This document shows, piece by piece, positions 7,966-15,073 of a stretch of 64,000 bases of DNA. Position 1 is the stretch's first letter, and each line of letters starts with the position of its first letter. This DNA is from Phenylobacterium sp. (GTDB lineage: Bacteria; Pseudomonadota; Alphaproteobacteria; Caulobacterales; Caulobacteraceae). Location: NCBI RefSeq assembly GCF_004297125.1, contig NZ_SCVD01000015.1, positions 1 through 64,000 on the forward strand. Reading direction: 5' to 3'. Under the pieces are notes generated by a model. The model worked only from the letters and a program-made list of their open reading frames with translations. It searched no databases and had not been told where the DNA came from. A program made the translations under genes and the position numbers.

Positions 7966-10728
7966 GTGTCGTCGGAATTCAAAGGGGCGCGCGGCGCCCG
8001 GTCTCGCCTGGCCATGCTCATGTCGGCCAGCGCGCTCGCCCTGGGCGGGACGGTGGAAGCGGCCAACGCGCAGGCTGTCGAAAGCGTCGAGGAGGTCGTC
8101 GTCACGGCCTCGCGGATCTCGCGTGACGGCTTTGAAGCTCCGACGCCCACGACGGTCTCCACCCGGGAGGAGATCCAGAAGACCGGCTCCGCGAACGTGG
8201 CCGACTATCTCAACACCCTGCCCGCGTTCTCGGGGGGCGTGACGCCGCAGCAGTCGGTGCGCAGCACCCAGAACGCCGGCGGCAACTTCCTGAACCTGCG
8301 CGGCATCGGCACCAACCGCACCCTGGTGCTGGTGGACGGCCGGCGGCATGTGCCCACCGCGGCTAGCGGCCTGATCGACACCAATGTGGTGCCCTCCAGC
8401 CTCGTGGAGCGCATCGAGGTGGTGACCGGCGGGGCGTCCGCGGCCTGGGGATCCGACGCGGTCGCCGGCGTCGTGAACATCATCCTGAAGAAGGATCTCG
8501 AGGGCCTGGAGCTCAGTCTCGAAGGCGGCCAGACCAAGTACAAGGACGGGGAGAACTACAAGGTCAGCGGCGCCTATGGCCGCACCTTCGCGGGCGGTCG
8601 CGGGCACGTCACCGCCGCGCTAGAGTATGCCGACAACAAGGGGCTGGACACCGACTCCAAGCGCGAGTGGGTGCAGCGGCGCTATGGCCTGGTGCTGAAC
8701 CCGCTCTACGCCGTCGGCAACGGCCAGGACCGGCTGCTGATCGCCAACAACGTGGTGCTGTCCACCGCTGCGCTGGGCGGCCTGATCACGAGCGGCCCGC
8801 TGAAGGGGCTCCAATTCCTGCCCAATGGCCAGACGCGCCAGTACCAGTACGGGACCTATGTCGGCACGACGGCGATGGTCGGCGGCGACGGCGTCAACAT
8901 CGGCGCCGAGCAGACCCCGCTGTCCACGCCGCTCAAGCGTGGCAGCATCTACACCCGCGCCACCTTCGACATGACCGAGGACATCGAGGCCTTCCTCGAG
9001 GTCTCCTACGCCTACTCGCGGACCAAGTTCCCGCTGTCGGCGCACCGGGACCTGGCGGCGATCACCATCCGCCGCGACAACCCTTACCTGCCCGCGAGCG
9101 TCGTGGCCCTGATGGCCGCGAACAACCTGCAGACCTTCACCATGGGTCGGCTCAGCCCGGACACCGGGATGAACGTCACCGACAACAAGAACGGCACCGA
9201 GCGTTACATCGGCGGCTTCACCGGCAAGGCGTTCGGCGACTGGACCTGGAACGCCCACTACGAGCACGGCAAGACGCGCTACAGCAACCGCGTCTTCGAG
9301 AACCGGATCAACACCAACTACACCCTGGCCATCGACGCGGTCCGCAACGCCGCGGGGCAGATCGTCTGCCGGTCCACCCTGACCGCGCCGAACAACGGCT
9401 GCGTGCCGATGAACATCTTCGGCGAGGGCAGCCCGTCCGCCGAGGCGCTGGCCTATGTGCGCGGGACCCAGGTGCTGCTGGCCCACGTGAAGGAAGACGC
9501 CGCCGCCGCGAACATCGAGGGCGAGCCGCTGGAGCTTTGGGCGGGCAAGGTGTCGCTGGCCGCCGGCGTCGAATGGCGCCGCGAAGCGGTCGACCAGGAG
9601 GTCGACCCCCTGTCGCTGGCCAGCGCCTTCGCCATCGGCAACCCCAAGCCGCTGGAAGGCTCGTTCAATGTGACCGAGGGCTACGTGGAAACGGTCGTCC
9701 CGCTGTTGAAGGACGCGCCGCTGGCGAAGTCTCTCGACTTCAACGGCGCCATTCGGGTCACCCACTATTCCACCAGCGGCACCGTGACCTCGTGGAAGGC
9801 CGGCCTGACCTACGACGTCACCGACGACCTGCGCTTTCGCTTCACCCGCTCGCGCGACATCCGGGCGCCGAATATCGGTGAACTCTACTCGTCCTATGTG
9901 CTGACCTTCTCGCAGGTGAACGACCCGGTGAAGGGCACCAACCTGCGGGTGGGCGCGCCGTCGCAGGGCAATACGGACCTGGTTCCGGAACGCGCCGACA
10001 CCACCACCTTCGGCGTGGTCTACCAGCCCGGCTGGGCGCCGGGGCTCCGCGCGTCGGTGGACGTCTATGACATCAAGGTCGAGGACGTGATCTCCACGGT
10101 CAGCGCCCAGGAGATCCTCAACCGGTGTTTCGCCGGCAACGCCGACCTGTGCGGCTTCATCGAGCGCGACGCCGCCGGTGTGGTGCAGACGGTCACCCGC
10201 AAGCAGGTCAACCTGGCGGAGTTGGCGACCTCGGGCGTCGATTTCGAACTCAGCTACAGCCGGGACGTGTCGGACTTCGTGCCGTCGTGGCAGGGTCGGG
10301 CCGGCCTGCGTGTCCTGGCGACCTATGTGCGCGACATGATCACCGACGACGGCATCGTGCGCCTCGACCGGGCCGGCGACGCCACCGACCCCCACTGGAA
10401 GGGGCAGGTGACCGGCACCTACGACTACGGTCCGCTCTCCACCTACCTGCAGGCCCAGTACATCGGCGGCGGCGCCTACGACGGCGAATACGGCGAGTTT
10501 GACATCAACGACAGCTCGGTGCCGAGCCAGTTCCTGCTGCACGCCTCGGCCGCCTATACGGTGATCGACCAGCCTGGAAAGCGGGTGCAACTCTTCGCCA
10601 CGATCCGCAACCTCCTGGACCAGAAGCCCCCGCCATATCCCACCAGCGGGGCCCTGAACGCGATCACCCTGACGACGTTCAACCTGGCGGGCCGCGAGTA
10701 CAAGGCGGGTGTGCGGATGAAGTTCTAG
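7966..10728 (+). CDS. TonB-dependent receptor of the D-glutamate cluster
   Basis: 920 residues from GTG 7966, with a signal peptide (LAMLMSASALALGGTVEAANAQA). The TonB box/plug start is VEEVVVTASR. The plug contains NLRGIGTNRTLVLVDGRR and ERIEVVTGGASAAWGSDAVAGVVNIILKK, typical of large TBDRs for oligomeric substrates. The barrel ends in a C-terminal Phe (AGVRMKF). It should import a ligand across the outer membrane; with the neighbouring deacylase and symporter this may be an N-acylated or peptide-bound D-amino acid. The ligand itself is not readable from the sequence. The gene is alone downstream of LysR box 4. Confidence 0.88.
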   Translation: MSSEFKGARGARSRLAMLMSASALALGGTVEAANAQAVESVEEVVVTASRISRDGFEAPTPTTVSTREEIQKTGSANVADYLNTLPAFSGGVTPQQSVRSTQNAGGNFLNLRGIGTNRTLVLVDGRRHVPTAASGLIDTNVVPSSLVERIEVVTGGASAAWGSDAVAGVVNIILKKDLEGLELSLEGGQTKYKDGENYKVSGAYGRTFAGGRGHVTAALEYADNKGLDTDSKREWVQRRYGLVLNPLYAVGNGQDRLLIANNVVLSTAALGGLITSGPLKGLQFLPNGQTRQYQYGTYVGTTAMVGGDGVNIGAEQTPLSTPLKRGSIYTRATFDMTEDIEAFLEVSYAYSRTKFPLSAHRDLAAITIRRDNPYLPASVVALMAANNLQTFTMGRLSPDTGMNVTDNKNGTERYIGGFTGKAFGDWTWNAHYEHGKTRYSNRVFENRINTNYTLAIDAVRNAAGQIVCRSTLTAPNNGCVPMNIFGEGSPSAEALAYVRGTQVLLAHVKEDAAAANIEGEPLELWAGKVSLAAGVEWRREAVDQEVDPLSLASAFAIGNPKPLEGSFNVTEGYVETVVPLLKDAPLAKSLDFNGAIRVTHYSTSGTVTSWKAGLTYDVTDDLRFRFTRSRDIRAPNIGELYSSYVLTFSQVNDPVKGTNLRVGAPSQGNTDLVPERADTTTFGVVYQPGWAPGLRASVDVYDIKVEDVISTVSAQEILNRCFAGNADLCGFIERDAAGVVQTVTRKQVNLAELATSGVDFELSYSRDVSDFVPSWQGRAGLRVLATYVRDMITDDGIVRLDRAGDATDPHWKGQVTGTYDYGPLSTYLQAQYIGGGAYDGEYGEFDINDSSVPSQFLLHASAAYTVIDQPGKRVQLFATIRNLLDQKPPPYPTSGALNAITLTTFNLAGREYKAGVRMKF

Positions 10729-10905
10729 GATCGAGCGTCCCGCCGACGAGCGGGCGGCGTTGAACTGCGGCCGGCCGGCGTGCTCGCCAGGGGTCGCGGC
10801 CAGGCCGCCGATGCTGACGTTCCGCGGCTGGCGATGGCTGACCGGCGTTGAGGAGCCTACGACCGAGACCGCACTAGCCGGTGTGGACCGACCAGTGCGG
10901 AAGGG

Positions 10906-11043
10906 TCAGAACCGGGCCGCGACCCGGAGGTAGACCTGGCGACCGAACGGATCGGCGATGGTCGGCAGGTAGCCGTTGGCCTTCGCGAACCCCGGCGCCG
11001 TGTCAAAGGCGTTGATCACGCCGGCGCCGGCGGCCAGGCGGGG
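10906..11043 (-). pseudogene. Remnant: last ~45 residues of a TonB-dependent receptor
   Basis: The reverse strand from about 11043 to a TGA at 10906-10908 reads LAAGAGVINAFDTAPGF, then GYLPTIADPFGR, QVYLRVAARF and stop. The pattern GxxNxFD...P.F, YDP-like ADPFGR and a terminal aromatic residue are those of a TBDR C-terminus. Nothing upstream continues the barrel: the sequence switches at about 11041-11043 to the internal part of a nitronate monooxygenase gene on the opposite strand. The remnant is not related closely to the C-terminus of the intact receptor next door, so it is not a local duplication. Confidence 0.75.
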
Positions 11044-11571
11044 ACCCTGTCACCGTTTGCGCTGATCCACGCGCTGCGGGAATGGTTCGACGGGCCGATT
11101 GCGCTGTCGGGCTCGATCGCCAACGGCCACCCGGTGCTGGGCGCCCAGGCCATGGGCGCCGACCTGGCCTATGTGGGCTCGGCCTTCATCGCGCCGCAGG
11201 AGGCCAACGCCGACCCCCGCTACAAGGAAATGATTGTAAGATCGACCGGCGAGGACATCGTCTACTCTAACCTGTTCACCGGCGTGCACGGCAACTACCT
11301 AGCGCCGTCGATCATCGCCGCCGGCATGGTCCCCAACGACCTGCCGACCTCGGCCGCCTCGGCGATGAACTTCGGTTCCGGCGGCAACAGCAAGGCCAAG
11401 GCCTGGCGCGACATCTGGGGCTGCGGCCAAGGCATCGGCGCGGTGAAGCAGGTGCCGACCGCCGCGGAACTGGTGGGCCGCCTCTCCGATGAGTACGAGG
11501 CCGCCAAGGCCGAACTCGCCGCCAAGACCGCCCTTACCACTGCCCCCACCACTCATGCCGAATCGACCTGA
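11041..11571 (+). pseudogene. Remnant: C-terminal ~176 residues of a nitronate monooxygenase (2-nitropropane dioxygenase family)
   Basis: The frame opens with GTLSPFALIHALREWFDGP, followed by IALSGSIANGHPVLGAQAMGAD, AYVGSAFIAPQEA, NLFTGVHGNYLAPSI and KMNFG-like SAMNFGSGG. These are the conserved phosphate-binding and C-terminal blocks of flavin-dependent nitronate monooxygenases. Family proteins are about 320-350 residues; the N-terminal half, including the start and first flavin contacts, is missing. An ATG at 11134 could start a fragment but would lack the fold. Homology begins exactly where the TBDR remnant on the other strand stops, marking a deletion that removed both 5' halves of a divergent gene pair. 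Confidence 0.8.
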
Positions 11572-11714
11572 ACGGTGCGCTCGAGTTCGGACTCCACGGT
11601 AAGCAGGCTGAGACCCGCTGAAAGGCGGCGCTGGTAGGCTCCCGGGACCCATGTCACCGAGCCAGCCGGAACACCGAGGACCGGCCGGCGCCCGCAGATC
11701 TACCAACAGAATCG

Positions 11715-11812
11715 TTCGGTGCGCCCGGTTGGGCGAACAATCGGCCGCAGTAGCGGGCGGCAACGCCGCGGGTGGCTTCCAGCACCGCCAGACCCTGCAG
11801 CAGCCGATCCAT
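11715..11812 (-). pseudogene. Remnant: N-terminal ~32 residues of a CaiB/BaiF (family III) CoA-transferase
   Basis: From an ATG at 11812, preceded by a strong GAGGAGGG ribosome binding site, the minus strand reads MDRLLQGLAVLEATRG then VAARYCGRLFAQPGAP, after which similarity stops and the frame drifts. The intact paralogue at 15074 begins LAGLGVIETSDDIGARYCGRLFATLGG, so the match is clear. Together with phyH1 and the operator at 11879 it forms a mirror image of the phyH2 / operator / CoA-transferase arrangement at 14.1-17.3 kb. It is therefore the decayed half of an inverted duplicate module. Confidence 0.75.
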
Positions 11813-11878
11813 CAGCCCTCCTCATCGCGCTGTGCGGGGGCGACGCCATTCGCCCCGCTTTACACGCCAAGTCGTAAT

Positions 11879-11892
11879 GGTAATGTGTTACC
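11879..11892. promoter_or_regulatory. TetR-type operator A (GGTAA-N4-TTACC)
   Basis: GGTAATGTGTTACC has perfect 5-nt arms. It lies 22 nt before the phyH1 start and 66 nt before the CoA-transferase remnant start, so it once controlled both. Sister sites are at 13605, 15007, 20901, 20924 and 27470. Confidence 0.7.
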
Positions 11893-11914
11893 GACGCAAT
11901 GTTGGAGCTCTGCG

Positions 11915-12757
11915 ATGTCTGCACCTGGTGAGCTTGATCCCTACGCCGTGCCGGACGACCTCGCGGCGCGGATCGATGCTCTGGACCTGCGGCGTAACAT
12001 CGTCGAGCTGATCGACGAGGGCTACACGGTCATCCGCGATCCCAAGGCCATCGCCATCGCCGACGAAGTGCGCGAGGCGATTATCCGCTGCGTCCCGGCC
12101 AAGCCCGAGGCCAAGGCGCCGACCCGGTTCACTCTGCTGGATCAGGAGCCGGTGTTCGCCACCGCCGTCACCACGCCCAAGCTGCTGGCGTTGGTGGAGT
12201 TCCTCCTTGGTCGCGGCGCGCTGTTCTCGCAACTGTCGGGCTCTCGCCGCCGCCCCGGTCCGCAGGCCCTGGGCCTGCACGCGGACAACAGCTGGTTCCC
12301 CGCGCCGTTTCCCGAATGGGAGATCATGTGCACCGGCTGCTTCGTAACCGACGAGTTCACGGAGGAATCGGGCGCGACCCTGGTGATCCCGGGAACCCAC
12401 AAGCTCAAGGATCATCCACCGAAGATGACCCGCGAGAACCTGGAGGGCGCGGTGCCGATCGTCGCGCCGAAGGGCTCCATCTGCCTCTGGAACGGATCCG
12501 TCTGGCACGGCAACTATCCGCGCCAGCTGCCCGGCGAACGGGTCGTGCTGCACATGACGTACACCCGCCTCGGCATGCAGCCGATCGAGACCTACGATCA
12601 CCTCGACGACGCGTGGTTCGAGGGCAAGGACCCTTCCCTTCCCCGGCTGCTGGGACGCCATAACTTCCTCGGCCGCCGTCACGGCTGGAAGCAGAACGAT
12701 CGCGAGCTGCTCAAGAAGACCTACGACGACGTCCACGGACCCAGCTTCCGGGTCTGA
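11915..12757 (+). CDS. Phytanoyl-CoA dioxygenase (PhyH) family protein 1
   Basis: 280 residues starting MSAPGELDPYAVPDDL, next to operator A; the upstream extension of the frame crosses the operator and is rejected. Fe(II)/2-oxoglutarate motifs are visible: HADNSW (HxD facial pair) and VWHGNYPRQLPGERVVLHMTYTR (distal His, and an Arg that can bind 2-oxoglutarate). PhyH enzymes hydroxylate the alpha carbon of acyl-CoAs or other small acids. It is clearly paralogous along its whole length to the protein at 14106-14948 (same 280-residue length). Its divergent partner, a CoA-transferase, survives only as a fragment. The substrate is unknown. It ends 38 nt from the convergent tetR gene. Confidence 0.85.
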   Translation: MSAPGELDPYAVPDDLAARIDALDLRRNIVELIDEGYTVIRDPKAIAIADEVREAIIRCVPAKPEAKAPTRFTLLDQEPVFATAVTTPKLLALVEFLLGRGALFSQLSGSRRRPGPQALGLHADNSWFPAPFPEWEIMCTGCFVTDEFTEESGATLVIPGTHKLKDHPPKMTRENLEGAVPIVAPKGSICLWNGSVWHGNYPRQLPGERVVLHMTYTRLGMQPIETYDHLDDAWFEGKDPSLPRLLGRHNFLGRRHGWKQNDRELLKKTYDDVHGPSFRV

Positions 12758-12795
12758 GCGCCCGGGCCGAGTAGGGGGCCGGCGCGACGGGGCGG

Positions 12796-13479
12796 TCAGC
12801 GGCCGCCGTCGCTCGCGGCCGGCGGGTTTGTCGCGTCGAAGCCGCGAAGCTGGTCCTGATAGACCTTGGCCCGCTGGCGCAGCCGCGCGGCGTGCGGCTC
12901 CACCGCAACCCCCGCCAGCAGGCTGGCCCACCCGAAACCGATGCGCGGTTCCACGAAGCTGATGTCGTAGCTGCTGCTTGCCCAGGTCCGGGTATTGGCG
13001 GCGAATATGTCCAGCAGCGCCTCCGACAGCACCTTCACGTCGATGTCCGGGTCCAGCATCCCGGCCCGCATCGCCCGGCGCATGGCCGCCTCGAAGCGTT
13101 CCGGATTCTCGCGACCGGGCTCGGTCTCGGAGCCGCCCGAATAGCCCTGCGTCGCGCGGAAGAGCGCGCGGTAAAACGCCTGGTTCTCGGCGTAGAATGC
13201 GACCCCGACCGTCAGGGTGGCGAAGAAGTAGTCGAACACGTCGCTGTCGCCGATCGGCCAGAGCCGCGACTGGAAGATGTCCTGCTCTTCCTTCAGCAGC
13301 GCGCGGATGATGCCGACCTTCGAGCCGAACATCTCATAGGGCGTGCGCAAGCTGACCTGGCCCCGTGCAGCCAGGTCGCGCATGGGCAGTTCGAATCCGC
13401 CGTTCTCACGGATGATCTCACGCGCGACCTTGAGAAGTCGCGCCGTTCTGTCGGCGGTCGATTTGGATTGAGGGTCCAT
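12796..13479 (-). CDS. TetR-family regulator, likely repressor of the GGTAA-N4-TTACC regulon
   Basis: 227 residues from ATG 13479 (MDPQSKSTADRTARLLK). The open frame continues upstream to 13632, but that extension crosses the operator and has no family resemblance. The N-terminal helix-turn-helix is REIIRENGGFELPMRDLAA then VSLRTPYEMFGSKVGIIRALL, a standard TetR DNA-binding domain; the remainder is helical ligand-binding domain. It is divergent from the SCP2-like gene with operator B (13605-13618) between them, 126 nt upstream of its start, which fits autoregulation. It is the only regulator gene within the 11.9-27.5 kb block carrying these sites, so it is the best candidate to bind them. An acyl-CoA effector is plausible but unproven. 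Confidence 0.82.
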   Translation of the reverse strand: MDPQSKSTADRTARLLKVAREIIRENGGFELPMRDLAARGQVSLRTPYEMFGSKVGIIRALLKEEQDIFQSRLWPIGDSDVFDYFFATLTVGVAFYAENQAFYRALFRATQGYSGGSETEPGRENPERFEAAMRRAMRAGMLDPDIDVKVLSEALLDIFAANTRTWASSSYDISFVEPRIGFGWASLLAGVAVEPHAARLRQRAKVYQDQLRGFDATNPPAASDGGR

Positions 13480-13604
13480 GACGTCTTCTCGATCGACGGC
13501 TGCCGCACCGCACCCTGCCGCTGTCGAAACGCCGCTATGCCACCGGGGGCCGCGCGTCGCAACCTTGGCTTGGGTTCGGGGCGCCCATAGGGTTGACGTC
13601 GGTT

Positions 13605-13618
13605 GGTAACGCGTTATC
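13605..13618. promoter_or_regulatory. TetR-type operator B (GGTAACGCGTTATC)
   Basis: Dyad GGTAA-CGCG-TTATC, one mismatch from the perfect GGTAA-N4-TTACC. It sits between the divergent tetR and SCP2-like genes, 56 nt before the latter start. The same 14-mer recurs exactly at 15007-15020. Confidence 0.72.
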
Positions 13619-13673
13619 ACGCAAAAGTACAAGCGAAAGTACAGTGGCCAGCCGCCCTGGAGGACAGCACAGC

Positions 13674-14096
13674 ATGAGCGAAGCTAGCGCACCGAAGTTG
13701 ACGTTTGCCGGTCCCGAATGGATCGCGGCGGCGCGTGAGATCCTGCAGGACCTCACGACCCGCCATGGCCAGCCCGGCGATCGCTTCAGCCTGTGCGAGC
13801 GCTTCACCGATGCGCCGCCGGATATCGCCAGCTCCGGCGTGGCCGCCTGGTACTTCCGCATCGACGGCGCCTCGGCAGAGGTCGGGCCAGGCGAGATCGC
13901 CGACGCCGACGCCACGGTGACGGGCGACTATGTCGAGACTCTGCCGGTCGCGCGCCAAGTCTATACGCCCGAGATCCTCGCGGAGCGGAAGGCCAAGCGC
14001 GAGCGCGGCGAGCTGAAGGCTCAGCAGGGCGACTGGTCCAGGGCGCCCCGCTACCTGTCCGAACTGCACAACAGGCTGGCGGTGCTCACCGCCTAA
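13674..14096 (+). CDS. Small SCP2-like (sterol carrier protein type) protein
   Basis: 140 residues from ATG 13674, with TGGAGGA at 13658-13664 as ribosome binding site. The order of elements LTFAGPEWIAAAREILQDL, a central beta part (AAWYFRIDGASAEVGPGEIADADATVTGDY) and LPVARQVY resembles SCP2-fold proteins, which bind or carry lipids and acyl-CoAs. No signal peptide, so it is cytoplasmic. It is under operator B, opposite the TetR gene, and ends 9 nt from the convergent phyH2. A role presenting a hydrophobic CoA ester to the dioxygenases is a guess. The family call is moderate because the protein is short and lacks invariant residues. Confidence 0.55.
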   Translation: MSEASAPKLTFAGPEWIAAAREILQDLTTRHGQPGDRFSLCERFTDAPPDIASSGVAAWYFRIDGASAEVGPGEIADADATVTGDYVETLPVARQVYTPEILAERKAKRERGELKAQQGDWSRAPRYLSELHNRLAVLTA

Positions 14097-14105
14097 CCCG
14101 TGGCG

Positions 14106-14948
14106 TCAGGCCCGCTGACTGCGGGCCAGTCGCTGCGTGTGCATCAGCTTCGCCGGATCGGGGCCGCCGCTCGCGATCGTCGTGCTTCCCAGGAAGATGT
14201 TGCGACCCAGCAGGTCACGCAGTTCCGGCGGCTGTCCCTCCAGCCAGGCGTCGTCGAGATGGCCGTAGTCCTCGACGGGGGCGAACCCCGCGCGGGTATA
14301 GGTCATGTGCATAACCACCCGCTTGCCCGGGATCTGACGCGGATAGTTGCCGTGCCAGACCGAGCCGTCCCACAGGCACAGCGAGCCCTTCGCCGCGATG
14401 ATGGGCTGCAAGCCGTTCAGCTCGGCGCATTCCTGCTGATTGGGATGGCGCTTGAGCACATGGGTGCCCGGAACGACCGCCGTACAGCCGCCTTCCTTGG
14501 TGAATTCGTCCGTAACCCAGCAGGCCGTCGCCATGATCTCCCAGCTGGGGAATGGGGCGGGAAACCAGCTGTTGTCCGCGTGCAGGGCCAGGGGCGCGGC
14601 GCCCTCTCCTCGCACCGAGCTGGTAAGCTGGCTGAGGATCGCGCCGCGACCAACCAGGAATTCCACCAGCGTCAGCAGCCGCGGGACCAGCACCGCCTCG
14701 GCGAACACCGGATCGCGGCCCAGCAGCAGCGCGGCGCTCTGGCCCTTCCGTGGCTCGGCGGTGTCGTCGGCAAGGCGCAGGATCGCTTCCCGCACCCGGT
14801 CGGTCAGCGCGTGCGCGACCGGATCCTGGATCACCGTGTAGCCGTGATTCACTAGATCGCGGACGTTGTCGTGGAGCCCGAGGTCGTCGATCCGCGCGGT
14901 CAGATATTCGGGGATCGCGTATGGATCCTTGGCCACGTCGAGAGGCAT
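14106..14948 (-). CDS. Phytanoyl-CoA dioxygenase (PhyH) family protein 2
   Basis: 280 residues, the same length as and a clear paralogue of PhyH protein 1. The iron motif is HADNSWFPAPFPSWEI, and the distal part VWHGNYPRQIPGKRVVMHMTYTR supplies the third ligand and an Arg for 2-oxoglutarate. It is transcribed divergently from the double-domain CoA-transferase, with operator C (15007-15020) 59 nt upstream of its start. The pairing with a CoA-transferase and regulation by a shared operator suggest that it acts on a CoA thioester made by that enzyme. Alpha-hydroxylation is the family reaction; the true substrate is not known. Confidence 0.86.
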   Translation of the reverse strand: MPLDVAKDPYAIPEYLTARIDDLGLHDNVRDLVNHGYTVIQDPVAHALTDRVREAILRLADDTAEPRKGQSAALLLGRDPVFAEAVLVPRLLTLVEFLVGRGAILSQLTSSVRGEGAAPLALHADNSWFPAPFPSWEIMATACWVTDEFTKEGGCTAVVPGTHVLKRHPNQQECAELNGLQPIIAAKGSLCLWDGSVWHGNYPRQIPGKRVVMHMTYTRAGFAPVEDYGHLDDAWLEGQPPELRDLLGRNIFLGSTTIASGGPDPAKLMHTQRLARSQRA

Positions 14949-15006
14949 GATTTCAAAACTCCGGGCTCATCTGGCGCATCGTGCAGAGCACGCGTTGCAT
15001 TGGCGT

Positions 15007-15020
15007 GGTAACGCGTTATC
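15007..15020. promoter_or_regulatory. TetR-type operator C (GGTAACGCGTTATC)
   Basis: Identical to operator B. It lies between divergent phyH2 (start 14948) and the CoA-transferase (start 15074), placing both under the same control. Confidence 0.72.
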
Positions 15021-15073
15021 ATCCTCAAAACAGGCGGCGTCAAGCAGACGGCCGTCACCCTCGGGAGGATGCC

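Larger units (their letters stand above)
11572..11914. other. Intergenic region with a CoA-transferase remnant and operator
   Basis: 343 nt. The first ~140 nt (11572-11714) hold nothing I recognise. The rest contains a truncated CoA-transferase start on the minus strand (11715-11812) and the TetR-type operator at 11879-11892. The longer open frame entering phyH1 from 11651 is read-through of this non-coding stretch. Confidence 0.6.

Noticed and set aside
8620..10590. Minus-strand open frame of 656 codons inside the TBDR gene
   Set aside because: Shadow frame in third-position GC-rich sequence; no start signal and no recognisable domain.
10740..10756. Hairpin CCCGC/GCGGG after the TBDR gene as a terminator
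   Set aside because: Short arms and no T-run; such hairpins are frequent by chance at this GC content.
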